Positions 1-8,292 of a stretch of 64,000 bases of DNA are shown here, piece after piece (the stretch's first letter is position 1; each line of letters begins with the position of its first letter). The stretch is from Sphingobacteriia bacterium (lineage in GTDB: Bacteria > Bacteroidota > Bacteroidia > Bacteroidales > UBA7960). The notes under the pieces were generated by a model. The model saw nothing but the letters and a program-made list of their open reading frames with translations. It did not search any database and was not told where the DNA came from. A program made the position numbers and the translations under genes. The stretch spans positions 1 through 64,000 of the forward strand of contig JAABRR010000005.1 in the NCBI GenBank assembly GCA_011390785.1, in the 5' to 3' direction.

Positions 1-2
1 GC

Positions 3-55
3 CCAGCCGGGGGATCCCGCCATCCTCTACGCTCCTGGCGGTATCCCCCGGCTGG
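3..55. repeat. GC-rich near-perfect inverted repeat (REP-like)
   Basis: The arms at 3-21 and 37-55 are complementary over 19 positions with one mismatch, around a 15-base loop. The element is very GC-rich in an AT-rich setting. No T-tract follows on either side within view, so a simple terminator is unlikely. The palindrome plus the GGAGCG-like loop (minus strand) resembles REP-type extragenic palindromes. It lies at the window edge, so any larger context is unseen. Confidence 0.6.
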
Positions 56-169
56 AAACAACGGTTACTACGATAGTATTAAAGATATTTTTTTACTTTA
101 AACTGGTACCTTTTAATGGCGAAAAATTGGCACTTTTTAATTTGCTATTTACATTTGTATCAATGTGTT

Positions 170-412
170 ATGAGTAATTACGGGGTGTCTTCAATCTTTT
201 TACGGCTGGTGCTTCTAACAGGCATTTCTATGCTGTTCTTTTCCTGCTCCGGCCCTGCCGACGGACAAGCCAATGATGAGCAGGAAACATCCTCTGCTTT
301 TCAATTTGTAACCGAAGTAAATATTCTACCCCTGCAACCCACTACCTTTCATCTCGAACTTATCAGCAACGGCAGGTTGTATGCACGGGGCAAGTCGCGC
401 ATCATTGTTTGA
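170..412 (+). pseudogene. Truncated RND efflux periplasmic adaptor (HlyD-type) lipoprotein, N-terminal fragment
   Basis: The fragment has a lipoprotein signal (hydrophobic run followed by FFSCSG, Cys as the acylation site) and then about 50 residues. The sequence near the end, HLELISNGRLYARGK, resembles the first beta strands of Bacteroidota RND periplasmic adaptor lipoproteins, where an ISNGKL-like motif precedes the membrane-fusion barrel. It stops after about 81 residues, while adaptors are usually about 350-400. No adaptor-like continuation or RND pump gene follows, so this is a 5' remnant. I chose the ATG at 170 because it sits directly before the signal peptide; an in-frame ATG at 116 would add an implausible leader. 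The family call rests on a short match. Confidence 0.4.
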
Positions 413-802
413 ATCATGGCTTGCACCCTAATACTAGTCAGACGACTTTGAGTCGTCACACGAGTAAACATCTACTCCTATAGCAATTTTTTTCTTAATT
501 CAAGCTATCCGGTTTTGGGAAATGCATTTTTAACGATATGGAATTTTTTGCTGGCTTGTAACGGGGCGACTTTAGCTCACACGTAAACTATGTTCCCGTT
601 GTGATATTTAAGAAATTTAAACATGGCTATTATTTGATAATATATAAAAAATGTACGTTTAATGATGGAATAGATGTTAGAAAATAGTATTATAGGTAAA
701 ATATTTTAACAGGTTTGATAAGTTTGAGTGTTGAATGCCCAGCTTACGCATAATACCATCTGTTGTGGCACATTTAAATAAAAGAACCAAAATATTTTAC
801 CA
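413..802. other. Non-coding stretch with a small palindrome
   Basis: No plausible gene is seen on either strand. At 441-457 there is a perfect short palindrome, GACGAC-TTTGA-GTCGTC, of the kind that recurs as an extragenic repeat in Bacteroidota. The rest is AT-rich sequence between two broken genes and is probably eroded former coding DNA. Confidence 0.4.
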
Positions 803-1613
803 ATGAAAAAAACATATTAATTTTAGCTCTCTTAGTTACCATAATGGGTTGTAAAAGATAACCTGAACCTTATGGGTTTACAATTCGTGGAACTATAATA
901 GGAAAAGAATCAGGTCAGTTTTATTTATCTGAAAACCTGCGGCATGGTGATGAAATTATAATCTCATTTGAAAACCATGCATTAAGCTCATGAGGAAGCT
1001 TTGATGATTTTATGCCTTTTGAGAAGCTTGGAGAATTTGTAAATAACATAAATGATAAGAACTTAAGAGATTAGAAAGAGTTTATTGAGTTACATTCCAT
1101 ATGGATTGCCAAAAGAGATAACATCAATTCTGTTGATAGTAAAGCAATGAACTTCAAACTGATTGACATTGCAGGGAACAATATTGATTTCCATTCTGTG
1201 TCTAAAGACAAATTAACATTTGTGGAAAAATCAGGCAGTTGGTTTGGAAATAGCACCAGAAATACAAGGAGTTTATTGCCTGTTTATGATAAATATAAAA
1301 ATAATGGACTGGAAATCATTACAATTGTTCCAGAGTCAAAAAAAGAAAGGTGGCAGAATTGGCTAGATGAAGAACAATTTCCATGGATAAGTCTTATTGA
1401 GTTTGATAGTGACCTTACGAAACATAAATTGTCATATTCAAATATGCTATTCAGGGGGGCAACTAACAGGTAGATGAAGCAGGAGTAATTATTGCCAATG
1501 ATTTGTCTGCATCGACTTTGAACGAAGTTCTCATGAAGCGTTTTGAACCTGAAGCATATGAAAGATACATGACTAAAAAGCTGTATAGTCAGATTAATAA
1601 CGTATTAAGATAA
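803..1613 (+). pseudogene. Decayed thioredoxin-like (TlpA/AhpC-TSA) lipoprotein gene
   Basis: After a start ATG at 803 the reading frame must shift near 817. It then reads a lipoprotein signal (LALLVTIMGCKR) and a DUF4369-like start, and continues to about 1465. There are in-frame stops after the KR of the signal, after LSS and after LRD. A second shift near 1465-1472 restores the C-terminus (VDEAGVIIAND) to the TAA at 1611. The redox motif is gone: the place expected to read WCxxC reads WFGNS. The relative at 40147-41553 keeps CGHC and has a similar layout. Three nonsense codons, two frameshifts and loss of the active site make this a pseudogene. Confidence 0.75.
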
Positions 1614-1752
1614 TAAAAATGTGCTGACATGCCATACATGATCTCTTTATTGTCAACAAGACTTTTGCAGTGAAGGTTTCAGGGTTTCTACTTCTAGTTA
1701 TCTTCTGAATTGGGGGGGGCGTTTAACCGCATTGTGTCATCGGCTTTAAATT

Positions 1753-1787
1753 AAAAAAAAGAGCTGGCCTTAATTAGCCAGCTCTTT
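1753..1787 (-). terminator. Rho-independent terminator of the 1817-3625 gene
   Basis: A perfect 11-bp stem (AAAGAGCTGGC at 1758-1768 with GCCAGCTCTTT at 1777-1787) encloses an 8-base loop. On the minus strand it is followed by a run of T (complement of the A run at 1753-1760). It lies about 30 bp past the stop codon. Confidence 0.85.
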
Positions 1788-1816
1788 AGATATTGTCATT
1801 TATTGAATTTGAAAAG

Positions 1817-3625
1817 TTATCTAACGAGAAGTTTTTTGGCTATTAATTCCTTTGATGTTTTAATCGTTACAAAATAAATTCCTGTTTTCAGATCGCTAAT
1901 ATCAATTTTAAGGGTGAAATTAGCATCATCTATAGATTTTAATGTCTGTCCTGCCTGATTAATAATCTTAATATTTTGGATATCTTTACCATTTTCAATA
2001 AATACAATTTTTCGGGCAGGATTTGGATACAGGTTAAATGATACAGCATCAATTTCAAGAAGATTAGTTGCTACCATTACTGTTACTTCAATTTCTGATG
2101 ATGGTTCAGACTCTCCGCCATCATAAACAGCAGTTATATAATAATGGTGTATTCCGTCGACAAGGCCTTCGTGAATAAAATTTGTAGATTCCGAAAATTC
2201 TACAAACGCGAATTCTTCATTTTCATATTTGTGAAATACATTGTAGCCCAGTAATGTTGCTCTCGGACTTAGTTCAGAAGCAGGCTCAGACCATTCCAAA
2301 TCAATTTTATTCTCCATCGGTTCACCCATCAAAGTATCCGGCTCTGGTGTGTCAAAAAGCATAAATAACTGATCAGAAGATTCTGATTCATTTTCTTCAT
2401 AAACAGCTGTAATATAATAACTATGCAATCCTGCAGTAGCGCCGTTTTCTATCAGGAATGAAGTTTCTTCAGTAAAGCCAAGCAATACAAAATCGCCTTG
2501 TGCAAAACTGCTGTATACATTGTATCCTTCAAGAACATCGATGGGGCTATCACCATTATCAGGTTCATCCCATGATAGACTTAATTCACCATTAATTATG
2601 GTGGGAAGTAAATTTGTTGGGGGAGGTGTAGTTGCTTCTGCTAATAAAATATTGATTCCAATGGAAGGTTCGGACTCGCCACCATCATAAACTGCTGTGA
2701 CATAGTATTGATGTGATCCGTTATTAAGTTCTTCGTGAATAAAATTCGTAGATTGCGAAAACTCTACAAACGCGAATTCTTCGTTTTCATATTTGTGAAA
2801 TACATTGTAGCCCAGTAATGTTGCTCTTGGACCTAATTCAGAAGCAGGCTCTGTCCATTCTAAATCAATTCTATTCTGCATCGGTTCACCCATCAAAGTA
2901 TCCGGTTCTGGTGTGTCAAAAAGCATAAATAACTGATCAGAAGATTCTGATTCATTTTCTTCATAAACAGCTGTAATATAATAACTATGCAATCCTGCAG
3001 TAGCACCGTTTTCTATCAGGAATGAAGTTTCTTCGGTAAAGGCAAGCAATACAAAATCGCCTTGCGCGAAACTGCTGTATACATTGTATCCTTCAAGAAC
3101 ATCGATGGGGCTATCACCATTATCAGGTGCATCCCATGATAGACTTAATTCACCATTAATTATGGTGGGAAGTAAATTCGTTGGAGGAGGGGTAGTTGAT
3201 TCGTTAACAAGAATCAGAATTCCGGCATCGGGATTGGGTTCATCGTCATCCCAGAAATTGTAATGTAGTTGAAGGGTGTCATTCTGAAACTTAACAACTT
3301 CGTAATAAAAGTGCGTATAAGTTTGCTGCCCTGCATAAACAACTGAAAGATACCACCAATGGAATCTGTTGGTTGAAGCCTGATAATTGCATTGTTGCGT
3401 ATTTGGGTAAAGGGATGGCATGAAGAAACCTGTTGTTTCAGTGTAATAACCATCCGAATGAATCACCATGGTAATAGGAATATTATTGATATTATTCCAT
3501 GAAGAACTATAAGTTCCGTGCCATGTGCCTACAAAGTCTTCAAAAGTATAGCTCTGGCTAGATGCAGGTATTGTAATAATACCAAAAATAAAAGCGAAAA
3601 AGGAATGTCGTAAGATTTTGGTCAT
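1817..3625 (-). CDS. Secreted T9SS protein with four fibronectin-III-like modules
   Basis: This 602-residue protein has an N-terminal signal peptide (IFGIITIPASSQS) and a unique region of about 140 residues rich in aromatic residues. Four modules of about 94 residues follow, with the fibronectin III style core GYNVY...YYITAVY. They are arranged as two nearly identical pairs. The C-terminus is a type IX sorting domain (NLYPNPA ... GIYFVTIKT ... KKLLVR), so the protein should cross the outer membrane by T9SS and be released or surface-attached. No catalytic domain is recognised; adhesion or matrix binding is a guess. It is monocistronic with its own terminator. The sorting domain is of ordinary Bacteroidota type, unlike those at 15.6-21.8 kb. 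Confidence 0.85.
   Translation of the reverse strand: MTKILRHSFFAFIFGIITIPASSQSYTFEDFVGTWHGTYSSSWNNINNIPITMVIHSDGYYTETTGFFMPSLYPNTQQCNYQASTNRFHWWYLSVVYAGQQTYTHFYYEVVKFQNDTLQLHYNFWDDDEPNPDAGILILVNESTTPPPTNLLPTIINGELSLSWDAPDNGDSPIDVLEGYNVYSSFAQGDFVLLAFTEETSFLIENGATAGLHSYYITAVYEENESESSDQLFMLFDTPEPDTLMGEPMQNRIDLEWTEPASELGPRATLLGYNVFHKYENEEFAFVEFSQSTNFIHEELNNGSHQYYVTAVYDGGESEPSIGINILLAEATTPPPTNLLPTIINGELSLSWDEPDNGDSPIDVLEGYNVYSSFAQGDFVLLGFTEETSFLIENGATAGLHSYYITAVYEENESESSDQLFMLFDTPEPDTLMGEPMENKIDLEWSEPASELSPRATLLGYNVFHKYENEEFAFVEFSESTNFIHEGLVDGIHHYYITAVYDGGESEPSSEIEVTVMVATNLLEIDAVSFNLYPNPARKIVFIENGKDIQNIKIINQAGQTLKSIDDANFTLKIDISDLKTGIYFVTIKTSKELIAKKLLVR
2067..3194 (-). repeat. Tandem 564-bp intragenic duplication
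   Basis: Two adjacent copies with a 564-bp period (for example the GTGGGAAGTA site at 2601 and again at 3165) encode two fibronectin-III-like modules each. Divergence is small and partly synonymous, which indicates a recent in-frame duplication. Confidence 0.85.
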
Positions 3626-4016
3626 TTGATTAATTATTTAAATTGCTTACCTTAAAAATTAACCTAATTTAAACATTTCTTCATTGAAAAAAGTTTGTCA
3701 ATCCTGAAAATAATTATTATAAATTTTCTTAAAATAGGGTGATGATTTAATTTTGAGACTCTTCAGAAAAGTATCTTTTACAATGCACACCATCAAAAAT
3801 GCAATTGCCAATATGCTGTAATTCGGTTAGTTGTGAGTTTTCCCTAAGAGTGGGGTTGGGGGCTTTTGTAATTTTGAGAGACCCAATTTTCAATGCAAAA
3901 ATTTTAAAGAGGATAGGAAAGTTACAAAAAACAAAAATTTTCCTTATAAAAATAAGTATATAGATATATATTATATTTAGTTCTGAGAAAATATAGTATG
4001 CATATCCGTCCTAACT
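3626..4016. other. Intergenic region, no gene seen
   Basis: This 391-bp AT-rich spacer lies between two minus-strand genes. It should hold the promoter of the 1817-3625 gene, but I found no convincing TAnnTTTG box. No stem-loop with a T-run and no conserved short reading frame were recognised. Confidence 0.5.
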
Positions 4017-4922
4017 TTATCGTGGATCGTAAATATCGTCTCCGGTATTTTTATGGTATTCAATTTTATTTTCCATTTCAACAGGATCGTTGGTTAGGAG
4101 AAAAAGTATCCAGCCCTCCACCGGAATCTGCGGTGCCCTCGGCTGTCGTTGAGTGGGTTGCTGGGGTCTGGGTTGCCGGTTTCTGTCAGAAATATCTGGC
4201 CGCGTGGCAATACCTCCACCACCCTGAGCATTTGGATTTATTGCCTGATGAATTTCGCTTATAACACCTACTGAAATTGCTTTTATTTCATCAGAATCAA
4301 CCCCCAACTGACCAAATGAGAACTTAACCTGGTAAACCAGATCGCCATTATAATCAAGGAATACTTTTGCAACTTTTGGGTCAGCAAACGTGGTTCCGGT
4401 AGAATCTGTAAGTACTGCATTACGATTCTGCAGAGATGTTACCCACTCTTGAGGACTAAAAACAGGCGGAGGTGCGCTTACTGAATCATTTTCTGCTTCA
4501 CCGGCGTTTGGTATTGAACTTTGATTTGGCTGTTGAAGGGATTCCTGGTATCTTCTTAATATTTCGCTGCGTGCTGCCGGAAAATCTATCCCAAAACTTT
4601 GTCGTTTCTCACCCTTGGGATCTACCCATATAGAAAGCCCGTTAACTATAACGCTACGAGTGGTTAATCTGTCATCTGTGCGTACTTCAACCAAAACTGT
4701 ATCCGATTCAAAGGTGGTTCTGACCAATACTGCGCTATTTTCCAGTTGTACATAACCCTTTAGAGAATCGGCTTCCATATCTTCTTTATGATCTAATGAA
4801 TAACTGCGTCCCATTTGAGTAGGGGCCAGATTTTTAGATGTTTTGCACGATACTGTTGTTAATAATATCATCAATAAAACTACCCACTTAAAATATGATA
4901 TTTTTTTATATTGCGCAATCAT
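4017..4922 (-). CDS. Lipoprotein of unknown function
   Basis: The product has 301 residues. The N-terminus is a lipoprotein signal (VVLLMILLTTVSCKTSK), with Cys at about residue 26 as the expected lipidation site. Residues 50-120 form a beta-rich stretch with many Thr and Val. Residues 125-155 are a low-complexity Gln/Asn/Ser/Pro linker. A second folded segment (about 160-235) is followed by a Gly/Pro/Gln/Arg-rich tail around 235-265. I do not recognise the family. Its start is about 110 bp past the end of hemH on the same strand, but nothing links it to heme synthesis. Bacteroidota lipoproteins of this kind usually sit in the outer membrane. Confidence 0.7.
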   Translation of the reverse strand: MIAQYKKISYFKWVVLLMILLTTVSCKTSKNLAPTQMGRSYSLDHKEDMEADSLKGYVQLENSAVLVRTTFESDTVLVEVRTDDRLTTRSVIVNGLSIWVDPKGEKRQSFGIDFPAARSEILRRYQESLQQPNQSSIPNAGEAENDSVSAPPPVFSPQEWVTSLQNRNAVLTDSTGTTFADPKVAKVFLDYNGDLVYQVKFSFGQLGVDSDEIKAISVGVISEIHQAINPNAQGGGGIATRPDISDRNRQPRPQQPTQRQPRAPQIPVEGWILFLLTNDPVEMENKIEYHKNTGDDIYDPR

Positions 4923-5031
4923 GATTTTGAATTATTTAGGTGTATATAGATAAGCTTAAATTCAGGAATAAAAGCAAATATTAGACCGAAAGTTCAAATT
5001 TTGGCTTAGGAAATGAACGTTTTTTTTGCTC

Positions 5032-6039
5032 TTATTTTTCTGTTATAATTTTCGTTAGCGCTGAGACCCACTTATCAGAATCATTAAGACTTGGTGTGTA
5101 GGTAAGTAGTTGGCCACCATTGCTTAAAAACACTTCTTTGTATTCTATCCCTATTTCAACAATGGTTTCCAGGCAATCGGTAACAAACGATGGGCTGGCA
5201 ACCAGTAGTTTTTTATTTCCCTTTTTGGCCTGTTCTTTTACAACTTTATCAGCAAACGGGCTTAGCCAGTTTTTTGAAAAACGCGATTGAAAGCAAACGG
5301 TGTATTGCTCTGTTTTAATTCCCAGTTTTTTTGCTAATAACCTTGATGTTTCATAGCAATGGGCCTGATAGCAAAACTGATTATCCTTAGTAATGAGTTC
5401 TTTACAATTAAATTTTGTGCAATCTTGTTGGTTGTGGGTATCTCTTAAATGCTTGAGCGGGAGGCTGTGATAAGTAAATAAAATATGATCGTAGGATTGA
5501 TGATCCATTTCCTTTATTTTATCGGCAAAACATGAAATAAAAGACTCGTGATCATAAAAAGCATCAACAGCGGTTACTTTAGGGATGTTATTCCATGAGC
5601 TTATCTGGCTAAAGGCTTTGGATAAAATTGACCCCGTGGTTGATGAAGCATATTGAGGGAACAGAGGTACAAGGACAATTTGTCTGTTTTTGTTCCCCTT
5701 GGCAGTTTCCAGTGCTCTTGTTAAAGAAGGATTGCCATAACGCATTGCCAGTAAAACATCGTATTCGTTTCCCAGTTGTTGTTGCAACTTATCTTTCAGG
5801 CTTTCTGAAATCCAAAGGAGTGGAGATCCTTTCTCAGTCCAAACTTTCTGGTAAAGCTTTGATGATTTAGGAGCTCTGAAGGGCACAATAATTCCATTTA
5901 CCAGAATTTTTCGGGGCAAGGAAGGAATGGATATTACCCTGCCATCTCCCAGAAATTCTTTAAGGTAACGCCTTACATCGGGGGTAGCCGGGCTATCAGG
6001 TGTTCCTGTATTGATAAGGATTACAGCTGTTTTATTCAT
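5032..6039 (-). CDS. hemH: Ferrochelatase
   Basis: The 335-residue product inserts iron into the porphyrin ring at the end of heme synthesis. It is recognised from the start (AVILINTGTPDSP), the region GRVISIPSLPR and the motif TYHSLPLKHL. His191 in that motif is the expected metal-site histidine, and the acidic partner is in DCLETIVEI near residue 290. Length matches bacterial ferrochelatases of about 310-350 residues. The ATG overlaps the stop of the upstream oxidase gene by 4 bp (ATGA), so the two are translationally coupled and probably handed one substrate. No coproheme decarboxylase lies nearby, so the choice between the protoporphyrin and coproporphyrin routes is not settled here. Confidence 0.95.
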   Translation of the reverse strand: MNKTAVILINTGTPDSPATPDVRRYLKEFLGDGRVISIPSLPRKILVNGIIVPFRAPKSSKLYQKVWTEKGSPLLWISESLKDKLQQQLGNEYDVLLAMRYGNPSLTRALETAKGNKNRQIVLVPLFPQYASSTTGSILSKAFSQISSWNNIPKVTAVDAFYDHESFISCFADKIKEMDHQSYDHILFTYHSLPLKHLRDTHNQQDCTKFNCKELITKDNQFCYQAHCYETSRLLAKKLGIKTEQYTVCFQSRFSKNWLSPFADKVVKEQAKKGNKKLLVASPSFVTDCLETIVEIGIEYKEVFLSNGGQLLTYTPSLNDSDKWVSALTKIITEK

Positions 6040-7418
6040 ATCTTTCCTGAAATGACCTGGTTGGCCAGTATTTTTCCTTGTTTTACACGGTCTGCCATGC
6101 CAATCCCATCACGCATATTTCCACCCAGAATTATTCCGGGATATTCTTTTTCTACTTTCTCAATAGCTTCAAACCGCAATCCGCTGTTTATATCATATTG
6201 TGGAATTGCATAATCGTAGCGGGTAATTTTAAAAAGATCCGGTTGAAAGTTTTTTAATCCCATCAAATCAGGGATTTCCTGCTCTACAATTTCTCTGATC
6301 TTTTGATCGGAGTAATCGCCCATCTCATTATTATTAATGCCTCCCATAAATATGGTAAGCAAACCACCACCTTCAGGAGCGCGGCATTTAAACAGTGTTG
6401 ACATATATAAAACACCCAGTATTTTCCTTTTTTCCTTTGAAGGAATCAGTCCTCCAAAACCATCCAAAGGTATTCCCTGCCATTGTTTAAAACCAAGGGT
6501 AACTTCGGTAATACGTGCATAGCGAAGATTGGTGATTGTTTCAGCTATACTGTTCTCAATGAAGGGAAAAACTCCTGCCAGTTCAAAGGAACCTCCGGTA
6601 AAAAGAATGTTTTCTGCAAGAATTTCCTGCTTGCTGCCATTTTCTGTCCATTTTGCCAGGTATTTTCCGTCTTTGGGTTCCACCTTAAGATCATTTATAG
6701 GAAAGCGGAAATTATTTTCACCTGCATTTTGAAACATCGCTTTAGCCAGATTGGATAACCCCCCTTTGGCAGAAAAAACCTTGCGGGTAATTTTTTTATC
6801 TGCTTCTGTTTTTTTCTCAAATTGTTTTTTTACTGCTCCACCAATAAAACTGCCGTAATTTTGCTCAAGGTTGTAAAGTTTGGGTAGTGCATATTTAGGA
6901 ATCAGTATGTTTGGATCGCCGGCATAAACACCTTTAATAAAGGGGTCAATGGCATAATCAAGAAAAGATTGACCCATACGGCGTTTTACAAGCTCGGCGA
7001 GCGTTTCATGAGGGTTTTTTCCTTTAGATCTGAAAGGCTCGCCCAAAATCCGGATTTTATCTTTAAGGGTAAACAGGGGTGTTTTTATTCCCGCAAGCAA
7101 ACCGGAAGGAAGAGGCACCCATTTCCCATTTTTCAGGATGTAACGTTTGTTTGCATTTTCGTTCGCTGTTTCAAGTTCGCAGAAGTCTTTAAGGTCTTCA
7201 AAGACTTCTACAATTTCGCTACTGCCCAAAACTCCGGTATTGGGCCCTGTTTCGTAGATAAATCCATTTTCGGAATGAGTACTGATTACACCACCTGGTT
7301 GAGAATTCTTATCAAGAGATAAAAAGGGGAATCCTGCTTTGGTAAGGAAATGGGCTGAACTTAAGCCTGTTAATCCGGCACCAATAATGAGAGTGCCAAT
7401 GGAAGAATTATATTGCAT
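6036..7418 (-). CDS. hemG: Protoporphyrinogen (or coproporphyrinogen III) oxidase, FAD-dependent
   Basis: This 460-residue HemY-type flavoprotein oxidises the porphyrinogen by six electrons to give the substrate of ferrochelatase. The N-terminus has the FAD dinucleotide-binding motif GAGLTGLSSAHFL and the acidic strand end LDKN. A GPNTG motif follows near residue 58. The C-terminus (GIILGGNMRDGIGMADRV) is the second FAD-contact segment typical of the family. It is coupled to hemH by a 4-bp overlap. The oxygen-dependent HemY type fits an organism that also carries an oxygen-using cbb3 oxidase at 54.6 kb. The symbols hemG and hemY are both used for this family; substrate preference cannot be read from sequence. 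Confidence 0.92.
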   Translation of the reverse strand: MQYNSSIGTLIIGAGLTGLSSAHFLTKAGFPFLSLDKNSQPGGVISTHSENGFIYETGPNTGVLGSSEIVEVFEDLKDFCELETANENANKRYILKNGKWVPLPSGLLAGIKTPLFTLKDKIRILGEPFRSKGKNPHETLAELVKRRMGQSFLDYAIDPFIKGVYAGDPNILIPKYALPKLYNLEQNYGSFIGGAVKKQFEKKTEADKKITRKVFSAKGGLSNLAKAMFQNAGENNFRFPINDLKVEPKDGKYLAKWTENGSKQEILAENILFTGGSFELAGVFPFIENSIAETITNLRYARITEVTLGFKQWQGIPLDGFGGLIPSKEKRKILGVLYMSTLFKCRAPEGGGLLTIFMGGINNNEMGDYSDQKIREIVEQEIPDLMGLKNFQPDLFKITRYDYAIPQYDINSGLRFEAIEKVEKEYPGIILGGNMRDGIGMADRVKQGKILANQVISGKI

Positions 7419-7484
7419 GTAAGAATTTTAATAATAAGTAAAAGTGTGCTTACTAAATCATAATAAAGTTTCCCCCCTTTAGTT

Positions 7485-8054
7485 TTAACCCTTATAACCA
7501 ACAGCTCTTTCCAGATTAAGAATATCTTTCATTTGTGTATCGTTAAAATACGTTCTGTTAAGGTTGGCTTCTAAAACATCAGCACCTGTTAAGTCAGCTC
7601 CCGATAGATTAGCTTTGAAAAAATTGGCTCTTGTTAGTTCTGCATAGCTGAAAAAACAATTGGAAAGATCGGCCCGGGTAAAGTCAGCGTTTATGGCTGA
7701 AACCTTCGTCAGATCAGCACCTGATAAATTTACATCAGACAGATCGGCTTCATTAAGTACAGCATGGCTTAGATTTGCACTAGCCAGCACTGATCCTTCA
7801 AAAGTTGTCCCTGTTAGATCGGCTCCACTTAAATCTGCGTTGGCCAAAAAGGCACCGGAAAGATTGGCCCCCGATAAATTTGCCCCCTGCAGGTTTGCTT
7901 TAGAGAAGTTTGCCCCCGATAAATCTGCTCCTGATAGATTGGCTCCACTTAATATAGCTCCTCTTAAATTTAAAGGACGATAAGAATCACCAACTGAACT
8001 CTGGGCAATCAATATCCATAAATCCTGATCTGTTAAAATTCTGTTTTCCGACAT
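7485..8054 (-). CDS. Pentapeptide-repeat protein
   Basis: The product has 189 residues. From about residue 28 to 170 the sequence is a run of A(D/N)LSG-type pentapeptides, for example ANLSGADLSGANFSKANL, predicted to fold as a right-handed quadrilateral beta helix. There is no signal peptide or membrane segment, so it is probably cytosolic. Some relatives (Qnr, MfpA) mimic DNA and protect gyrase, but most have no known role, and nothing here supports a gyrase function. It lies 66 bp upstream of the porphyrinogen oxidase gene on the same strand and could share its transcript. Confidence 0.9.
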   Translation of the reverse strand: MSENRILTDQDLWILIAQSSVGDSYRPLNLRGAILSGANLSGADLSGANFSKANLQGANLSGANLSGAFLANADLSGADLTGTTFEGSVLASANLSHAVLNEADLSDVNLSGADLTKVSAINADFTRADLSNCFFSYAELTRANFFKANLSGADLTGADVLEANLNRTYFNDTQMKDILNLERAVGYKG

Positions 8055-8084
8055 ATCTGTAAACGATTTTTTCCAATAGAATCA

Positions 8085-8092
8085 CAAATTTA
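8085..8092 (-). promoter_or_regulatory. Candidate -7 box for the 8054 gene
   Basis: On the minus strand the sequence reads TAAATTTG, a full match to the Bacteroidota TAnnTTTG box. It lies about 31 bp before the start codon. The -33 TTTG element is weak. It may drive the pentapeptide-hemG-hemH set. Confidence 0.4.
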
Positions 8093-8292
8093 TCACTATT
8101 ATTGATAAATTCAGTGGTTTTCAGCAAAGGGGAATGAAATATTTCCTGTTTTTATAAAATATTGAATTAGTCGAATAAAAATATTTGTTAGGGTTATTTA
8201 AATATATGTTAGTTAATTTTTTATAGTTTGTAATTTTGGTAATCGCGAAGTAATATTTTTTTTAAACTATTAAAAGATGGAATTAGTCGAAA

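Noticed and set aside
1-55. Intrinsic terminator for an unseen upstream gene
   Set aside because: The stem is strong but no T-tract follows on the plus strand, and no gene end is visible.
3998-4264. Open plus-strand frame of 88 codons
   Set aside because: It lies over the 3' end of the minus-strand lipoprotein gene, mirrors its low-complexity region and resembles no family.
7660-7983. 107-codon plus-strand frame over the pentapeptide gene
   Set aside because: The regular repeats on the minus strand keep the opposite frame open; the translation is a monotonous antisense shadow.
8231-8238. Plus-strand TAATTTTG box
   Set aside because: It matches a promoter box but has no plus-strand gene after it; chance in AT-rich DNA is likely, and an antisense transcript over the photolyase gene is unsupported.
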